From Streptococcus pneumoniae (GTDB lineage Bacteria; Bacillota; Bacilli; Lactobacillales; Streptococcaceae), in contig JBFDTN010000001.1 of the NCBI GenBank assembly GCA_040719455.1, positions 310,001 through 374,000 on the forward strand: a stretch of 64,000 nt of DNA. The letters are read 5' to 3'. Position 1 is the stretch's first letter. The number at the start of each line of letters is the position of its first letter. The notes under the pieces are model-generated. The model saw only the letters and a list, made by a program, of their open reading frames with translations. It was not told where the DNA came from and made no database searches. A program made the translations under genes and the position numbers. Positions 38,401 to 47,982 of the stretch are shown here, piece after piece.

Positions 38401-41400
38401 GAGACAGCCTTTAGAAGTGCAGGACGTTTGGGAACACGTCGTTATGTGACCTTATCCGAAAGACCGAGTGATTTAAGTCAGTATTTTGTCAAGTTAAAAT
38501 CTCAAAAACAACTCGAATGGTTATTGCCGATAGCCTCCATCACTGAAGAAACAAAAGATGGCAAAGCTGTCTATAAGATTACAGCTGATTTATCGGAATT
38601 AAAACAAGATACAGCAAATCATGGAAATCTTGAAGACGGATATAGTTTTTATGTACCAAAAGTAAATACCAGTCAGGCAAATGTTTACACTTCGTTTGCA
38701 GCTCTTAGAAAAGCTATACTGGCAAATCCATCTGGTCTCTTCACACTTGGAGCTGATATGACAGCTGATGAGATTGCTTTAGAAAATGGCGCTTCTAGCT
38801 ATTTTACTGGTGAATTTTCAGGAACCTTGCAAGGAAAAGATGGTCATACCTATACGATCTATGACTTAAAAGCACCTTTATTTGAAACATTAAAAGGGGC
38901 GACGATTGACCATGTAGCACTCAAAGATGTAGCGATTCGCTCAAGTGCAGATATTGGCGCGCTAGCAAAAGAGGCAGTGAATGCAAGGGTTCAGCATGTG
39001 GCTGTAAAAGGAAATCTTGAAGCCAAGGAAAACGTCGGTGGCTTAGTATCAAAGGCTAGTCAGACAAACTTTACCCATGTTTCTTTTGTGGGTGGTATCA
39101 CAGGAAAAGACAGTATTCGACAATCTCATAGCGGAGGGATTGTTGGTCAAATGACAGGGGGTCAGATTGATAGAGCTGTTGTGCATGCGGATATGACAGT
39201 CCACTCAGCCTTTCCAACGCTGAATAATAATGGCTTAGTTGTTGGTAAGACTGAAAATGCTGTTTCTCTCAAACATCTTTATGCCAAAGGTAGTTTGCTT
39301 GAGTTAAATCCTTTGACCAATAATCCTTTCATAGCTGGAGGCATTGTTGGATATTTGGACGGTAGCTTGAGTGATGCGATTAGCGCTGTTAAGGTTGATC
39401 GGGGAAATCCTGTCCATGGAGCGCAGTATTACAATGAAGCGACGATGACCAATATCTATCTCGTTGAAGGACAAACCAGTATTGCAGCCGATCGTGAAAA
39501 AGAGCAAACAGGAACACTTCTTGCCGAGGCAGATTTAGAAAAGAAATTATCTGATTTTGGCTTAGAGGTACCAGCTGAAAAGCAAACAATTGAAGCAGTG
39601 ACGAATTTCTCTGTCCTACCACATGCACGAAAAGACCATAAGATAGCTTATGAAAATCTTGAAAAATTGCTTCCATTCTACAATAAAGAAGAGATTGTTC
39701 GCTATGGAAATCTAGTAGATGAAAAGGATAAGCTAGCAACAACAGAATTACTCAGTGTGACGCCTTTCAAAGTAAATGAGTTTCTAACGGAAAATCTCTC
39801 TCAACCAAGTGATGTCATAAAAATCTTGCTGATTTATAAGGACAAGACGAGTGAATACCGCAATGTGACCTTCCAAAAGACTGTGTCGAATGGCAATATT
39901 TTTGAGTATCAAGTAGAAGGAACAAATCTCGCCTACACCCCACGCTCTTATAAGATGGATGTGCAAGCGATTTTAGAGAAGGTTCTTCCAGAATTTAAGA
40001 AGGTGAGCGTATCAAGTGTGAAAGACTTGTATGAGATTTCAACCTTTGATACTCTGGGCTTAAATGAGACGATTCAAAAAGTTGTTGAGACGATTGAACC
40101 TGAGCTCAAGAAACTCTTAGCAACGAGTCTCCATGTAGGAGGCACTCAAGAATTGATTCACCAGCATATTGCCAATTATTTGTTAGAAAACAAGGAGAGA
40201 ATTGTCCTTGGATTGGCTTATTTGAATCGTTGGTATCATATCCAGATCGATCAGACAAATGCGAAAGATTTGATGGTCTTCCACCGTGATTTCCTTAGTG
40301 GTGCTACGATTAGTAGCTTGGATAAGGTACTTGCGGTGACAGACAAGATTGGCTATCTGATGGGATTCCAAGTGGAAGAGACATATCAGAAAGTGTTGGC
40401 AGAAAAAGAAGAACCTAAGGATATTGTCTCTTATCTCAAAGCCTATCGCCAGATTCTTGCACCAAGTTTGAGTAATAACGATTGGCTCAGACAAACTTCA
40501 AAAGCCTATATTGTTGAAGAAAAATCACTCGCACAACCAGATGCGTCAGTTGATTTGTTTGATCGGTTGGATAAATTAGGCAATCAAGGCAAGCTCATTT
40601 TAGGGCTTTTGACCTTGCCGAATAAGGGAGTCTTTGTCATCTCCACATTGTCTTCTATTGCTCTTGGAATGTATGATCGTTACATGGATATGGGGCTTGA
40701 AAAGACGAATCCAGAGATGTTTAAAACAGAGATAGAGCGAGTGGAGCGAGACATTCAAGCGACAGCTGTGCGCCATCGTTCTTATTCTGACTTCTGGAGC
40801 CGTATGCTAGGTGCGGACAAAGAGCGTGTTCGCAAAGACATCTTTGTCTGGGACCAATATATGAAGCGTGGAAAGACATCGACTAATGAATGGTATGCGA
40901 GCTATGGTCCGAATTCGACTGACGCTATTCGAAACTTCTTTGGCTTACTTGGCTATTGGAAGTCTGGTTCAGGAGAAATTGACAATGCAGGAGCCTATAC
41001 GATTGGTAGTGTGCCAACGATTTACAATGTTCAAGCTCGTATGCTAAGCGTTGATGGTGCAGCTACCTATACTCATGAGATGACCCATGCTCTGGATAGA
41101 AATAGCTATTTCTTAGGCTATGGTCGTAGAGAGCATTTAGCAGCAGAAGCCTATGCCTTAGGACTCTTACAGTCTGTTCACCATTCGGCAGATGCGGTGA
41201 TTGGTTTTAACAACATGGGTCATCTGGACTACGGTCTTCACAATACCGAATCAGACCGCTTTAAGTCTGATAAAGATTTGCAAGACTATCTCCATCGCCA
41301 GCTCGATGTGGTTTATACCTTGAACTATCTGGAGGGTCAATCTGTCTTGAAATTGAGAAAAGATCAGCAGAAGATGATTCTTCATCAGCTAACGACGGAC

Positions 41401-42087
41401 CAAAGTGATGATCGCTATGGACGTATCTATGCAGGAGCAATTTCCGATGAAGAGTGGCAGAAGATTCACTTAAAGACATTTACAGATTTGATTGATCATA
41501 ATCTGCTTTCCAATCGTTTTGAGGATAGTTATGATGTCAATCTGATTAACAAGCAGTTGAGCAGAAATGGATACTTTGTCTTACCGCTCTTTAAGCCGAT
41601 TTATGCAGCATCTGAAAATTTTGCCGGTGCTCCAAATCCAGTGCTCTTTAGAGAAATGGCATTCAACCTTTTAGCTGAAAAAGGCTACCGAGAAGGCTTC
41701 TTGCCGTATGTGACCAATCAGCTAAAAGCAGCATCTGAAGCAGCAGGTCACAAGGTCTTGACAGACCAATTTATCATCAACAAGATTTATCCAGATGGGC
41801 AATACCCTACAATCACAGATTTCAAGAAAGCGATGTATCAACAACGGATTGATCAATTAGGCAACTTGAAGTCGATCAGCTTTAGATATGATGGTAAATT
41901 CTATAAAGATGTGGATGTTGCTCGTTTGCAGCGGATGATGGATCAAGCCATGCAGGATGATCTTCAAAACTACAATTTCTATAATTCTTGGCAATCCTCT
42001 GTCAACAAGTTGAAAGATGCGATTTATAGAGCATATTTTGCAGATACACAAGAGTTTATGACATCCGTTTATAAGGATAATGCCTAG
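35419..42087 (+). CDS. Family M26 zinc metalloprotease (IgA1 protease/Zmp type), wall-anchored
   Basis: A 2,222-residue surface protease. The N-terminus has a YSIRK-like signal (FSIRTLAVGAVSLAVG). As in IgA1 proteases and ZmpB, the sorting motif is near the N-terminus: LPKTS at 101-105, followed by two hydrophobic segments, so the body is exported past it. Eighteen repeats of 23 residues fill 267-675, FIVAR-like helical repeats about 690-870, and GLUG-like motifs (GGLVSKA, GGIVGQMTGG) about 1200-1290. The zinc site is HEMTH at 1886-1890 with Glu1910 (EHLAAEAY) as probable third ligand. ATG at 35419 follows GGAAGG. The target (IgA1 or another host protein) cannot be told. The fifth motif position is Ser, not Gly. 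Confidence 0.9.
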   Translation: MNQSSNQGMWNRLLKFSIRTLAVGAVSLAVGDFWCDSHTLTRVQADILEQKSEDISVTYQYVAESELTEQEKSLIQQGLPQNTNQDQIYYLVYRAKPLATLPKTSGNSAELSLALGAVFLVIGVASLSSRKSTTEKIILSLTLLTAGGVAMQLPTINALESKSLSGYQETFVLKKGEPLPKTAEIPNFSYVGYIKGSSSVEAKGELVNEPKTVKPSSTVKEDEQTSSQGKASSPASKEESQVKPNTPSVHEDTLAPTIPKPVEMPTHSVGEEPAPTVTLPTLEVPTEPHSSVGEAPAPTVALPTLEVPSEPHSSVGTESAPTVALPTLEVPSEPHSSVGSEPVPTVALPTLEVPSEPHSSVGSEPAPTVDLPTLEVPTEPHSSVGESPAPTVALPTLEVPSEPHLSVGSEPAPTVDLPTLEVPSDPHSSVGSEPVPTVALPAMEFPEEPHSSVGSKPAPTVALPILEVPEEPHSSVGEEAAPTVDLPTLEVPVEPHSSVGSEPTPTVALPILEVPSEPHSNVGSEPAPTVDLPTLEVPTEPHSSVGSEPVPTVTLPILEVPSEPHSSVGSESAPTVDLPTLEVPSDPHSSVGSDPAPTVSLPTFEVSEEPHSSVGDSPAPTVALPALEVPEEPHTSVGDSPAPTVDLPTLEVHSSVGSDPAPTVALSSLDPATIPNYSVGDVPPLVVEKPALNPDTLPPVVDKSALEMAQNLLETTLSSELDTKGYTADSIEKYEEAKTQAISLNQEAKEILLNEEVVQSQIDKAKVQVDLAFKQLEDSKEALVVDKSSLRKAKEELEHAITAVVDTKTKTKASVLRYEEALDAAKAEQEVADGVLSNPYATVAEVTQETPKVSLALANLLAAKAALEDKQVLPVPEISISSVVGHAAEKTVTVQPMIEQAVAYQSGKVQLYHGETLIAEKALSDLDNPVTFDQLSLNTPYQVILTIQYDTKDEEGVKTLSYDYRELVTLKDETPMSLELRDITSAELYGRRENETAFRSAGRLGTRRYVTLSERPSDLSQYFVKLKSQKQLEWLLPIASITEETKDGKAVYKITADLSELKQDTANHGNLEDGYSFYVPKVNTSQANVYTSFAALRKAILANPSGLFTLGADMTADEIALENGASSYFTGEFSGTLQGKDGHTYTIYDLKAPLFETLKGATIDHVALKDVAIRSSADIGALAKEAVNARVQHVAVKGNLEAKENVGGLVSKASQTNFTHVSFVGGITGKDSIRQSHSGGIVGQMTGGQIDRAVVHADMTVHSAFPTLNNNGLVVGKTENAVSLKHLYAKGSLLELNPLTNNPFIAGGIVGYLDGSLSDAISAVKVDRGNPVHGAQYYNEATMTNIYLVEGQTSIAADREKEQTGTLLAEADLEKKLSDFGLEVPAEKQTIEAVTNFSVLPHARKDHKIAYENLEKLLPFYNKEEIVRYGNLVDEKDKLATTELLSVTPFKVNEFLTENLSQPSDVIKILLIYKDKTSEYRNVTFQKTVSNGNIFEYQVEGTNLAYTPRSYKMDVQAILEKVLPEFKKVSVSSVKDLYEISTFDTLGLNETIQKVVETIEPELKKLLATSLHVGGTQELIHQHIANYLLENKERIVLGLAYLNRWYHIQIDQTNAKDLMVFHRDFLSGATISSLDKVLAVTDKIGYLMGFQVEETYQKVLAEKEEPKDIVSYLKAYRQILAPSLSNNDWLRQTSKAYIVEEKSLAQPDASVDLFDRLDKLGNQGKLILGLLTLPNKGVFVISTLSSIALGMYDRYMDMGLEKTNPEMFKTEIERVERDIQATAVRHRSYSDFWSRMLGADKERVRKDIFVWDQYMKRGKTSTNEWYASYGPNSTDAIRNFFGLLGYWKSGSGEIDNAGAYTIGSVPTIYNVQARMLSVDGAATYTHEMTHALDRNSYFLGYGRREHLAAEAYALGLLQSVHHSADAVIGFNNMGHLDYGLHNTESDRFKSDKDLQDYLHRQLDVVYTLNYLEGQSVLKLRKDQQKMILHQLTTDQSDDRYGRIYAGAISDEEWQKIHLKTFTDLIDHNLLSNRFEDSYDVNLINKQLSRNGYFVLPLFKPIYAASENFAGAPNPVLFREMAFNLLAEKGYREGFLPYVTNQLKAASEAAGHKVLTDQFIINKIYPDGQYPTITDFKKAMYQQRIDQLGNLKSISFRYDGKFYKDVDVARLQRMMDQAMQDDLQNYNFYNSWQSSVNKLKDAIYRAYFADTQEFMTSVYKDNA
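36217..37443 (+). repeat. Eighteen tandem 69-bp (23-residue) repeats in the metalloprotease
   Basis: The unit reads HSSVGSEPAPTVALPTLEV plus PSEP. The first unit lacks one Ser (66 bp), units 2-16 are exactly 69 bp, unit 17 lacks four residues and unit 18 ends in a different sequence. Alternating Ala/Asp before LPTLEV and variable residues after SVG show a higher-order mosaic. The Pro/Glu-rich composition indicates an extended stalk through the cell wall. Unit number is expected to vary between strains. Confidence 0.95.
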
Positions 42088-42092
42088 ATAAG

Positions 42093-42126
42093 AAAACTAC
42101 CTAGACTTGCAGGTCTAGGTAGTTTT
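42093..42126. terminator. Bidirectional terminator between the metalloprotease and pepT
   Basis: AAAACTACCTAGAC is the exact complement of GTCTAGGTAGTTTT around TTGCAG; it serves both convergent genes. Confidence 0.93.
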
Positions 42127-42130
42127 TGTG

Positions 42131-43360
42131 TTAGATTGATGATTTATAAGACGTGATTCCGATAATCACATCGACTGCTTTTTCCATGGTTTCTAGGCTG
42201 ACATACTCAAAACGTCCGTGCATATTTTCTCCTCCAGCAAAGATATTCGGAGTTGGAATTCCCATAAAGGAAATCTTAGAACCATCTGTCCCACCACGGA
42301 TCGGCTCGATAATTGCTTGAATGTCAAGATTCTCCATGACTTCTTTAGCAATAGTAACAGGAGTCATGTCTTTTTCAATGACCTGTTTCATGTTGTAGTA
42401 TTGGTCAGCAAGTGTCAGAATTACGCGCTCGGTGTCGAATGTCTGGTTCATATCTCGTGCGATTTTCTCCATAAGCGATTTGCGGTTTTCAAAGGCTTCT
42501 GTTTCAAAGTCACGGATGATGTAGCTAGCATGGGCTTCCTCCACAGAGCCATCTACTTTCATGAGATGGTAAAAGCCTTGATAGCCGTCTGTTTTTTCTG
42601 GACGGTCTTCTCTTGGCAGTTGAGCATGGAAATCCATGGCTAGCTGCAAGGCGTTAATCATTTGATTTTTAGCGGTTCCTGGGTGAACATTACGTCCTTT
42701 AAAGGTAATCTCAGCACTAGCAGCACTAAAGGTTTCGTATTGAAGCTCACCAAGAGGACCTCCGTCCACGGTATAGGCGAAATCCACAGCAAAATCTTCG
42801 GCGTTAAACTTATCTGCTCCGACCCCAATCTCTTCGTCTGGACCAAAGCCTACACGAATCTCGCAGTGCTTGATTTCTGGATGGGTATGGAGGTACTCGA
42901 TAGCTGTCATAATTTCAGCGATTCCTGACTTATCATCTGCACCGAGCAGGGTCGTACCATCCGTTGTGATGAGGGTTTGACCTTTGTAGTTTGAGAGATT
43001 TGGAAAGTCTTTTGGACTCAAGTGATAACCAGATTCACCAAGAGGAATGTCTTTTCCATCATAGTTTTCGATGATTTGTGGATGAACGCCTTCTGCATTA
43101 AAATCAGCAGTGTCCATATGGGAGATGAAGCCGATTTTTCGGGTCAAGCTTGGATCATTGGCAGGGAGTGTCCCAATCGCAAAGCCGTTGGGGAGGTAAT
43201 AGACATTTTCAAGCCCCACTCGTTTCATCTCAGGGATGAGGACGTTTTGGGCAAAATCCACTTGACTTTGCGTACTTGGAGTGGTAGTAGAGGTTTCATC
43301 AGAGCGAGTATTGACTTTTACATAAGTCAAAAAACGCTCGAGTAGGTTGGGATATTTCAT
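42131..43360 (-). CDS. pepT: Peptidase T (aminotripeptidase)
   Basis: A 409-residue cytoplasmic zinc peptidase of family M20 that removes N-terminal residues from tripeptides. Metal and catalytic marks are [30 protein letters not shown] and, in the lid domain, [11 protein letters not shown]. Length matches PepT. It overlaps the upstream phosphatase gene by 4 bases, so the two are one operon. Confidence 0.95.
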   Translation of the reverse strand: MKYPNLLERFLTYVKVNTRSDETSTTTPSTQSQVDFAQNVLIPEMKRVGLENVYYLPNGFAIGTLPANDPSLTRKIGFISHMDTADFNAEGVHPQIIENYDGKDIPLGESGYHLSPKDFPNLSNYKGQTLITTDGTTLLGADDKSGIAEIMTAIEYLHTHPEIKHCEIRVGFGPDEEIGVGADKFNAEDFAVDFAYTVDGGPLGELQYETFSAASAEITFKGRNVHPGTAKNQMINALQLAMDFHAQLPREDRPEKTDGYQGFYHLMKVDGSVEEAHASYIIRDFETEAFENRKSLMEKIARDMNQTFDTERVILTLADQYYNMKQVIEKDMTPVTIAKEVMENLDIQAIIEPIRGGTDGSKISFMGIPTPNIFAGGENMHGRFEYVSLETMEKAVDVIIGITSYKSSI

Positions 43361-44178
43361 GCGTTCTCCTTTAAAATATATTGTTTAATAGCAGTTGCAA
43401 CACCATTTTCTTCGTTGCTGTCAGTCACAGCGTCAGCGATGGATTTAATCGTATCGCTGGCATTTCCCATAGCAACGCCGAGACCTGCAAATTCGAGCAT
43501 TTCGATGTCATTATTGGCATCACCAATAGCCATGATATTTGCAGGATCAATGCCTAATGTAGCAGCGAGTCGAGCAAGAGCCGATGCTTTACTTGTACCT
43601 TTTGGCAGGGTTTCATAGATGACTGGCTGCGAACGCACGCCATTGAAACGCTGGCAGAGCTCTTCTGCGTAGTTTTCTTCAAACTGATCAAGGATGTCTT
43701 TTTCTGCTAAAAACATCCCTTGAAACATGGTGTGTTGGTGAGATATAGCCTCATCAAGGCTGATCTCTGTTGGTATCGTAAAGACAAGACTAGCGTCGTG
43801 GGTGACAATGTCGCTTGCAGGCTCATCCACAACAAAGTAATGCTCTTCATCAAATAAGGTAAACTGGACAGGGCTATCTTTAGCAATACCAGCTAGATAG
43901 CGAATGTCATCTTCATTGAGAGCTTGGTAATCCACGAGCCTCCAATCACTCGTCTCATGAGTCGAGCAGCCGTTGTTGACAATGACGTATTCATGCTTCG
44001 CATCAAGTCCTAGTTTCTCAAAATAAGGCTTGACCCCAATCAAGGGGCGACCGGTGCAGAGAACCAGCTTGACACCTTTGGCTAGGGCTTGGTGGATAGC
44101 GTCGATATTTTCTTGGGGAATTTCCTTAGCTTCGTTGAGCAAAGTCCCATCCATATCTAAGGCAATCAGTTGAATCAT
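43357..44178 (-). CDS. Cof-type HAD phosphatase
   Basis: A 273-residue HAD-superfamily IIB hydrolase. Motif I is [11 protein letters not shown], motif II is LCTGRP and motif IV is [17 protein letters not shown]; the cap lies between. These enzymes dephosphorylate sugar phosphates, flavin precursors or similar; the substrate is not evident. ATG at 44178 (AGAGG 5 bases upstream) gives the normal [11 protein letters not shown] start; the longer frame to 44286 crosses its own promoter (extended -10 TGCTATAAT on this strand, 44213-44218). Confidence 0.9.
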   Translation of the reverse strand: MIQLIALDMDGTLLNEAKEIPQENIDAIHQALAKGVKLVLCTGRPLIGVKPYFEKLGLDAKHEYVIVNNGCSTHETSDWRLVDYQALNEDDIRYLAGIAKDSPVQFTLFDEEHYFVVDEPASDIVTHDASLVFTIPTEISLDEAISHQHTMFQGMFLAEKDILDQFEENYAEELCQRFNGVRSQPVIYETLPKGTSKASALARLAATLGIDPANIMAIGDANNDIEMLEFAGLGVAMGNASDTIKSIADAVTDSNEENGVATAIKQYILKENA

Positions 44179-44287
44179 AGCGACCTCTTTTCTAAAAAGC
44201 AATTCTGCCCTCATTATAGCATAAATTGGGCTAAAATAGGGAAAAATCCTAACGTCATAACTAGAGGACGAAAATGCTTTTTTCAAC

Positions 44288-44318
44288 CTAGCACAATCAG
44301 TGCTAGTTATGATATAAT
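44288..44318 (+). promoter_or_regulatory. lepA promoter with a palindrome over the -35 region
   Basis: CTAGCAC (44288-44294) and GTGCTAG (44300-44306) form a perfect inverted repeat 6 bp before TATAAT (44313-44318), where the -35 would be. No T tract follows, so it is not a terminator. It may be an operator for an unknown factor acting on the divergent lepA/HAD-pepT pair. Confidence 0.5.
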
Positions 44319-44347
44319 AAATAGAATACCCTAAAAGGATGAGAAAG

Positions 44348-46171
44348 ATGAACGTAGAAGAATTAAAACAGCGTCAGGAGAAGATTCGCAACTTCTCGAT
44401 TATTGCCCATATTGACCACGGGAAGTCCACCTTGGCAGACCGGATTTTGGAAAAGACAGAGACGGTGTCAAGTCGTGAAATGCAGGCTCAGTTGCTAGAC
44501 AGCATGGACTTGGAGCGCGAGCGTGGGATTACCATTAAGCTCAACGCTATTGAATTGAACTATACGGCAAAAGATGGAGAAACCTATATTTTCCACCTGA
44601 TTGACACGCCGGGGCACGTCGATTTTACCTATGAGGTATCACGGTCGCTTGCAGCCTGTGAAGGGGCGATTTTGGTTGTAGATGCTGCGCAGGGAATCGA
44701 AGCGCAGACCCTTGCCAATGTCTACCTTGCCCTCGATAATGATTTGGAAATCCTGCCGATTATCAATAAGATTGACCTGCCAGCAGCAGATCCAGAGCGG
44801 GTGCGTCAAGAAATCGAAGATGTGATTGGACTGGATGCTAGTGAAGCGGTGCCAACTTCTGCTAAGGCTGGAATCGGGATTGAAGAGATTTTAGAGCAAA
44901 TCGTTGAAAAAGTTCCTGCCCCAGCAGGAGATGTGACAGCGCCGCTCAAGGCCTTGATTTTTGATTCGGTCTATGATTCCTATCGAGGGGTTATCTTGCA
45001 GGTGCGTGTCATGGATGGTATTGTGAGACCTGGCGATACGATTCAGATGATGAGTAATGGTAAGACATTTGACGTAACAGAAGTGGGAATTTTCACTCCG
45101 AAAGCTGTTGGTCGTGACTACCTAGCAACAGGTGACGTTGGCTACATTGCAGCCTCTATCAAGACCGTCCAAGATACCCGTGTCGGAGATACTGTAACCC
45201 TTGCGAATAACCCAGCAGATGCACCTCTATCTGGCTATAAACAAATGAATCCGATGGTCTTTGCAGGTCTTTATCCAATCGAGTCAAATAAGTACAACGA
45301 CCTGCGTGAAGCTCTTGAAAAACTCCAGCTCAATGATGCCAGTCTTCAATTTGAGCCAGAAACCTCTCAGGCACTCGGTTTTGGTTTCCGTTGTGGATTT
45401 TTGGGACTCTTACACATGGATGTTATCCAAGAGCGTTTGGAGCGAGAGTTTAACATTGATCTGATCATGACAGCGCCTAGCGTTATCTATCAGGTCAATA
45501 TGACAGACGGTGATGTCCTTGATGTGTCTAACCCATCTGAATTCCCCGACCCAACCAAGATTGATTCGATTGAAGAGCCTTATGTTAAGGCGCAAATAAT
45601 GGTGCCGCAGGAGTTTGTTGGAGCCGTGATGGAATTGGCGCAACGCAAGCGTGGGGATTTTGTGACCATGGATTATATTGATGACAATCGCGTCAATGTC
45701 ATTTATCAAATTCCGCTTGCCGAAATTGTCTTTGATTTCTTTGATAAGCTCAAATCCTCTACTCGTGGCTATGCTAGCTTTGACTATGAAATTTCTGAAT
45801 ACCGCAAGTCAAATCTTGTTAAGATGGATATTCTCTTGAATGGCGACAAGGTTGATGCTCTCAGCTTTATCGTTCATAAGGAATTCGCCTATGAACGTGG
45901 AAAATTGATTGTCGATAAACTGAAGAAAATTATCCCTCGTCAGCAATTTGAAGTGCCGATTCAAGCAGCAATTGGGCATAAGATTGTGGCGCGGACAGAC
46001 ATCAAAGCCCTTCGTAAAAACGTTCTAGCCAAATGTTACGGAGGAGACGTCTCACGGAAACGCAAACTCCTTGAAAAACAAAAAGCTGGTAAAAAACGCA
46101 TGAAAGCAATCGGAAGCGTCGAAGTCCCACAAGAAGCTTTCCTTAGCGTCTTGAGCATGGACGAGGAATAG
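44348..46171 (+). CDS. lepA: Elongation factor 4 (LepA)
   Basis: A 607-residue translational GTPase acting on elongating or stalled ribosomes. G motifs are AHIDHGKST (G1), DTPGHVDF (G3), NKIDLP (G4) and TSAKAG (G5). The C-terminal LepA-specific domain with [19 protein letters not shown] is complete. ATG at 44348 gives the family length and has AAAAGG 9 bases upstream; ATG at 44339 touches that site. Confidence 0.96.
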   Translation: MNVEELKQRQEKIRNFSIIAHIDHGKSTLADRILEKTETVSSREMQAQLLDSMDLERERGITIKLNAIELNYTAKDGETYIFHLIDTPGHVDFTYEVSRSLAACEGAILVVDAAQGIEAQTLANVYLALDNDLEILPIINKIDLPAADPERVRQEIEDVIGLDASEAVPTSAKAGIGIEEILEQIVEKVPAPAGDVTAPLKALIFDSVYDSYRGVILQVRVMDGIVRPGDTIQMMSNGKTFDVTEVGIFTPKAVGRDYLATGDVGYIAASIKTVQDTRVGDTVTLANNPADAPLSGYKQMNPMVFAGLYPIESNKYNDLREALEKLQLNDASLQFEPETSQALGFGFRCGFLGLLHMDVIQERLEREFNIDLIMTAPSVIYQVNMTDGDVLDVSNPSEFPDPTKIDSIEEPYVKAQIMVPQEFVGAVMELAQRKRGDFVTMDYIDDNRVNVIYQIPLAEIVFDFFDKLKSSTRGYASFDYEISEYRKSNLVKMDILLNGDKVDALSFIVHKEFAYERGKLIVDKLKKIIPRQQFEVPIQAAIGHKIVARTDIKALRKNVLAKCYGGDVSRKRKLLEKQKAGKKRMKAIGSVEVPQEAFLSVLSMDEE

Positions 46172-46185
46172 AACAGTCCGGGGGC

Positions 46186-46390
46186 CTGTTCTATCCCCAA
46201 GCGTCAGCGCCGGGTTTTGAGCGGTGTGCTATTTTATCCCGAGCTTGAAAACAAGATAGCGAGGTAAGTCTAGTGGACTGTTCTATCCCCAAGCGCCAGC
46301 GCAGGGTGTCCAAATGGTGTGCTATTTTATCCCCAAGCGCTAGCGCCGGGTGTTCAGATAATGGACTATTTTATCTCTGAACCAAGAAAT
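46186..46390. repeat. Cluster of about five imperfect direct repeats downstream of lepA
   Basis: Units of about 43-51 bp begin TGTTCTAT or GCTATTTTAT and continue CCCCAAGCG..AGCGC.GGGTG. Three units are well conserved (starting about 46186, 46279 and 46320) and two are degenerate (about 46227 and 46364). Each good unit contains a small palindrome (AAGCGCTAGCGCC-like). No gene is seen. There is no T tract, so these are not plain terminators. Confidence 0.6.
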
Positions 46391-46412
46391 AAGAGTGGGA
46401 AGATAGATTTAA

Positions 46413-46716
46413 GTGGATTTAAAGTCTGAGCCTAGAAGAAGGCAGAGAGCTGATTGTCCAACGATTTTTATTGAACTTGGCTTTGATTTGGACAACAATC
46501 CTTTCGGATTTGGGATCAGTTCTGAAATAGAGTTTGAAGAGAAAGAAGTGCGAAAAAGAGGTCTAGTTGCGATTAACGTCTGGCAAGACCTCTATTTGCG
46601 CTTGTGGATTTCACATCTTATCTTTAAAAGAGGGCTATAAGCGCCAAAGAAAGGCACGCAACAATCTGAAGTTTGTGATAGTAGTAAAAGGTCAATCATG
46701 GAAGAGCGATTTATAA
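46413..46716 (+). pseudogene. Decayed DUF3977-like gene
   Basis: Codons give IFIELGF...GISSEIEFEEKEV and VWQDLYLRLWI, resembling DUF3977 proteins (IEIGFG...EFEEKG...FRIWIG). After LWI the frame ends in SHLIFKRGL. One base further on, the frame continues as ILSLKEGYKRQRKARN, the expected C-terminal part, so there is a one-base shift near 46610-46618. The codon expected to be the start (before IFIEL) reads ACG rather than ATG, and no good ribosome site precedes the GTG at 46413. The reading overlaps the next gene's start. DUF3977 function is unknown. Confidence 0.6.
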
Positions 46717-47528
46717 GAACAAAGATTGGAGAAGTCTATACAACTTTTCGACAAGGAAATCCAACAATTCTTTTTTTGAGCGGTATGGGCTTTTTTTCGA
46801 CAGCGGACAATTTTCGGCTAGTCATAGAGAAATTACCAGAAGAGATAGGAATTCTCACGATTGATTTACCGAATACTGGAAAAAGTAAGGTGCGAAATCA
46901 AGCAAATGACTCGATAAAAGATGTGATGACTAGCCTCTCTCAACTCATAAAAGACTATTCGATTGAAAATTATGGGATTTGTGCCCATAGTATCAGTGGA
47001 ATTTTGGCCTTAAAATTATTTGAAAACGATTCTTCTTGTCGATTTTTTGTGGGGATTGAGCCAACAACAAGAGAGATTTTATATGGGAACTTATCCAAAA
47101 ATCCTTATCCAGAATTTCAAGCTTTAGAGGAGCAGTTGAGTGCTTCTGAAAAAACGTTTGAAGATTATTTAAGGGAGCTTTCAGAGCTCTACTTCTCGCC
47201 ACAGGATGCTCACCAACTCTGGCAAACCTATCATGAGGCACAGGACAAGCTTGCTTTAGCAGATCAAGCTCCTATTCAAGCCTTTATTTCTATTGAAGAG
47301 AAAGAGATTTCTACACAAATGCCATCAGATATTGCAGTTATTCTTTTTTGTCAAGAATTTCGTGTGGCTGAGTATGAGCGTTCTGAGTATGTTCATCCTG
47401 ATTCAGACGTGACCATTGTAGCTGGTGGGGATTTTCATTATCTTCATTGGTCAGAAAGTGAAAAAATAGCAAACTACATCAAGAACTATATGGAGAAAAG
47501 TCATGATTCGACAAGCAAAAGAAAGTGA
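46698..47528 (+). CDS. Alpha/beta hydrolase
   Basis: A 276-residue cytoplasmic hydrolase. The strand-turn region ILFLSGMGFFSTADNF forms the oxyanion loop, the nucleophile is Ser in CAHSISGILA (A-H-S-x-S-G, a variant of GxSxG), the acid is probably Asp in HPDSDV or EFRVAEYE, and the catalytic His is in GGDFHYLHW. The substrate is unknown. Its 3' end overlaps the following acetyltransferase by 26 bases, so the two are coupled. Confidence 0.8.
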   Translation: MEERFIRTKIGEVYTTFRQGNPTILFLSGMGFFSTADNFRLVIEKLPEEIGILTIDLPNTGKSKVRNQANDSIKDVMTSLSQLIKDYSIENYGICAHSISGILALKLFENDSSCRFFVGIEPTTREILYGNLSKNPYPEFQALEEQLSASEKTFEDYLRELSELYFSPQDAHQLWQTYHEAQDKLALADQAPIQAFISIEEKEISTQMPSDIAVILFCQEFRVAEYERSEYVHPDSDVTIVAGGDFHYLHWSESEKIANYIKNYMEKSHDSTSKRK

Positions 47529-47967
47529 TATTCCAGCGATTTTGGATTTGCTGGAGCAAGTTTTACAGGTTCATCATGCGGTGCGACCAGATTTATTTCA
47601 AGATTCTGGGCGTAAGTTTAATGAGCAGGATTTACAAGAGATGTTAGAAGATGAAGTGCGTCCGATTTTTGTCTATGAAGATGAAAATGGTCAGGTTTTA
47701 GGGCATTTATTTTGCCAATTAAAAAGAGTGGAATCGCCTGTTTTAGTGCCGATTAAAACACTTTTCATTGATGACTTATGTGTGTCTGAAGCTGCGCGTG
47801 GACAAAAAATTGGGCAACAACTTTATCAATTTGCAGAAAGATTTGCACGCAAGGAAAATTGCTACAATGTAACCCTAAGTGTTTGGAATGATAATGCTAG
47901 CGCCCTTCGTTTTTATGAGCATCTCGGTTTAAAGCCCCAAGACACGATTATGGAGAAGATTTTGTAA
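47503..47967 (+). CDS. GNAT-family N-acetyltransferase
   Basis: A 154-residue acetyl-CoA-dependent transferase. Motif A is LCVSEAARGQKIGQQLY (the R/Q-x-x-G-x-G/A loop), and motif B is VTLSVWNDNASALRFYEHLGLKP. The acceptor cannot be inferred. It starts inside the hydrolase gene with GGAG upstream and is followed after 15 bases by the WYL regulator. Confidence 0.87.
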   Translation: MIRQAKESDIPAILDLLEQVLQVHHAVRPDLFQDSGRKFNEQDLQEMLEDEVRPIFVYEDENGQVLGHLFCQLKRVESPVLVPIKTLFIDDLCVSEAARGQKIGQQLYQFAERFARKENCYNVTLSVWNDNASALRFYEHLGLKPQDTIMEKIL

Positions 47968-47982
47968 AAAGGAGGTCGTGTG

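Noticed and set aside
46199..46340. Palindromic AAGCGCTAGCGCC units as rho-independent terminators of lepA
   Set aside because: No T tract follows any unit and stems are short; they are reported as a repeat cluster instead.
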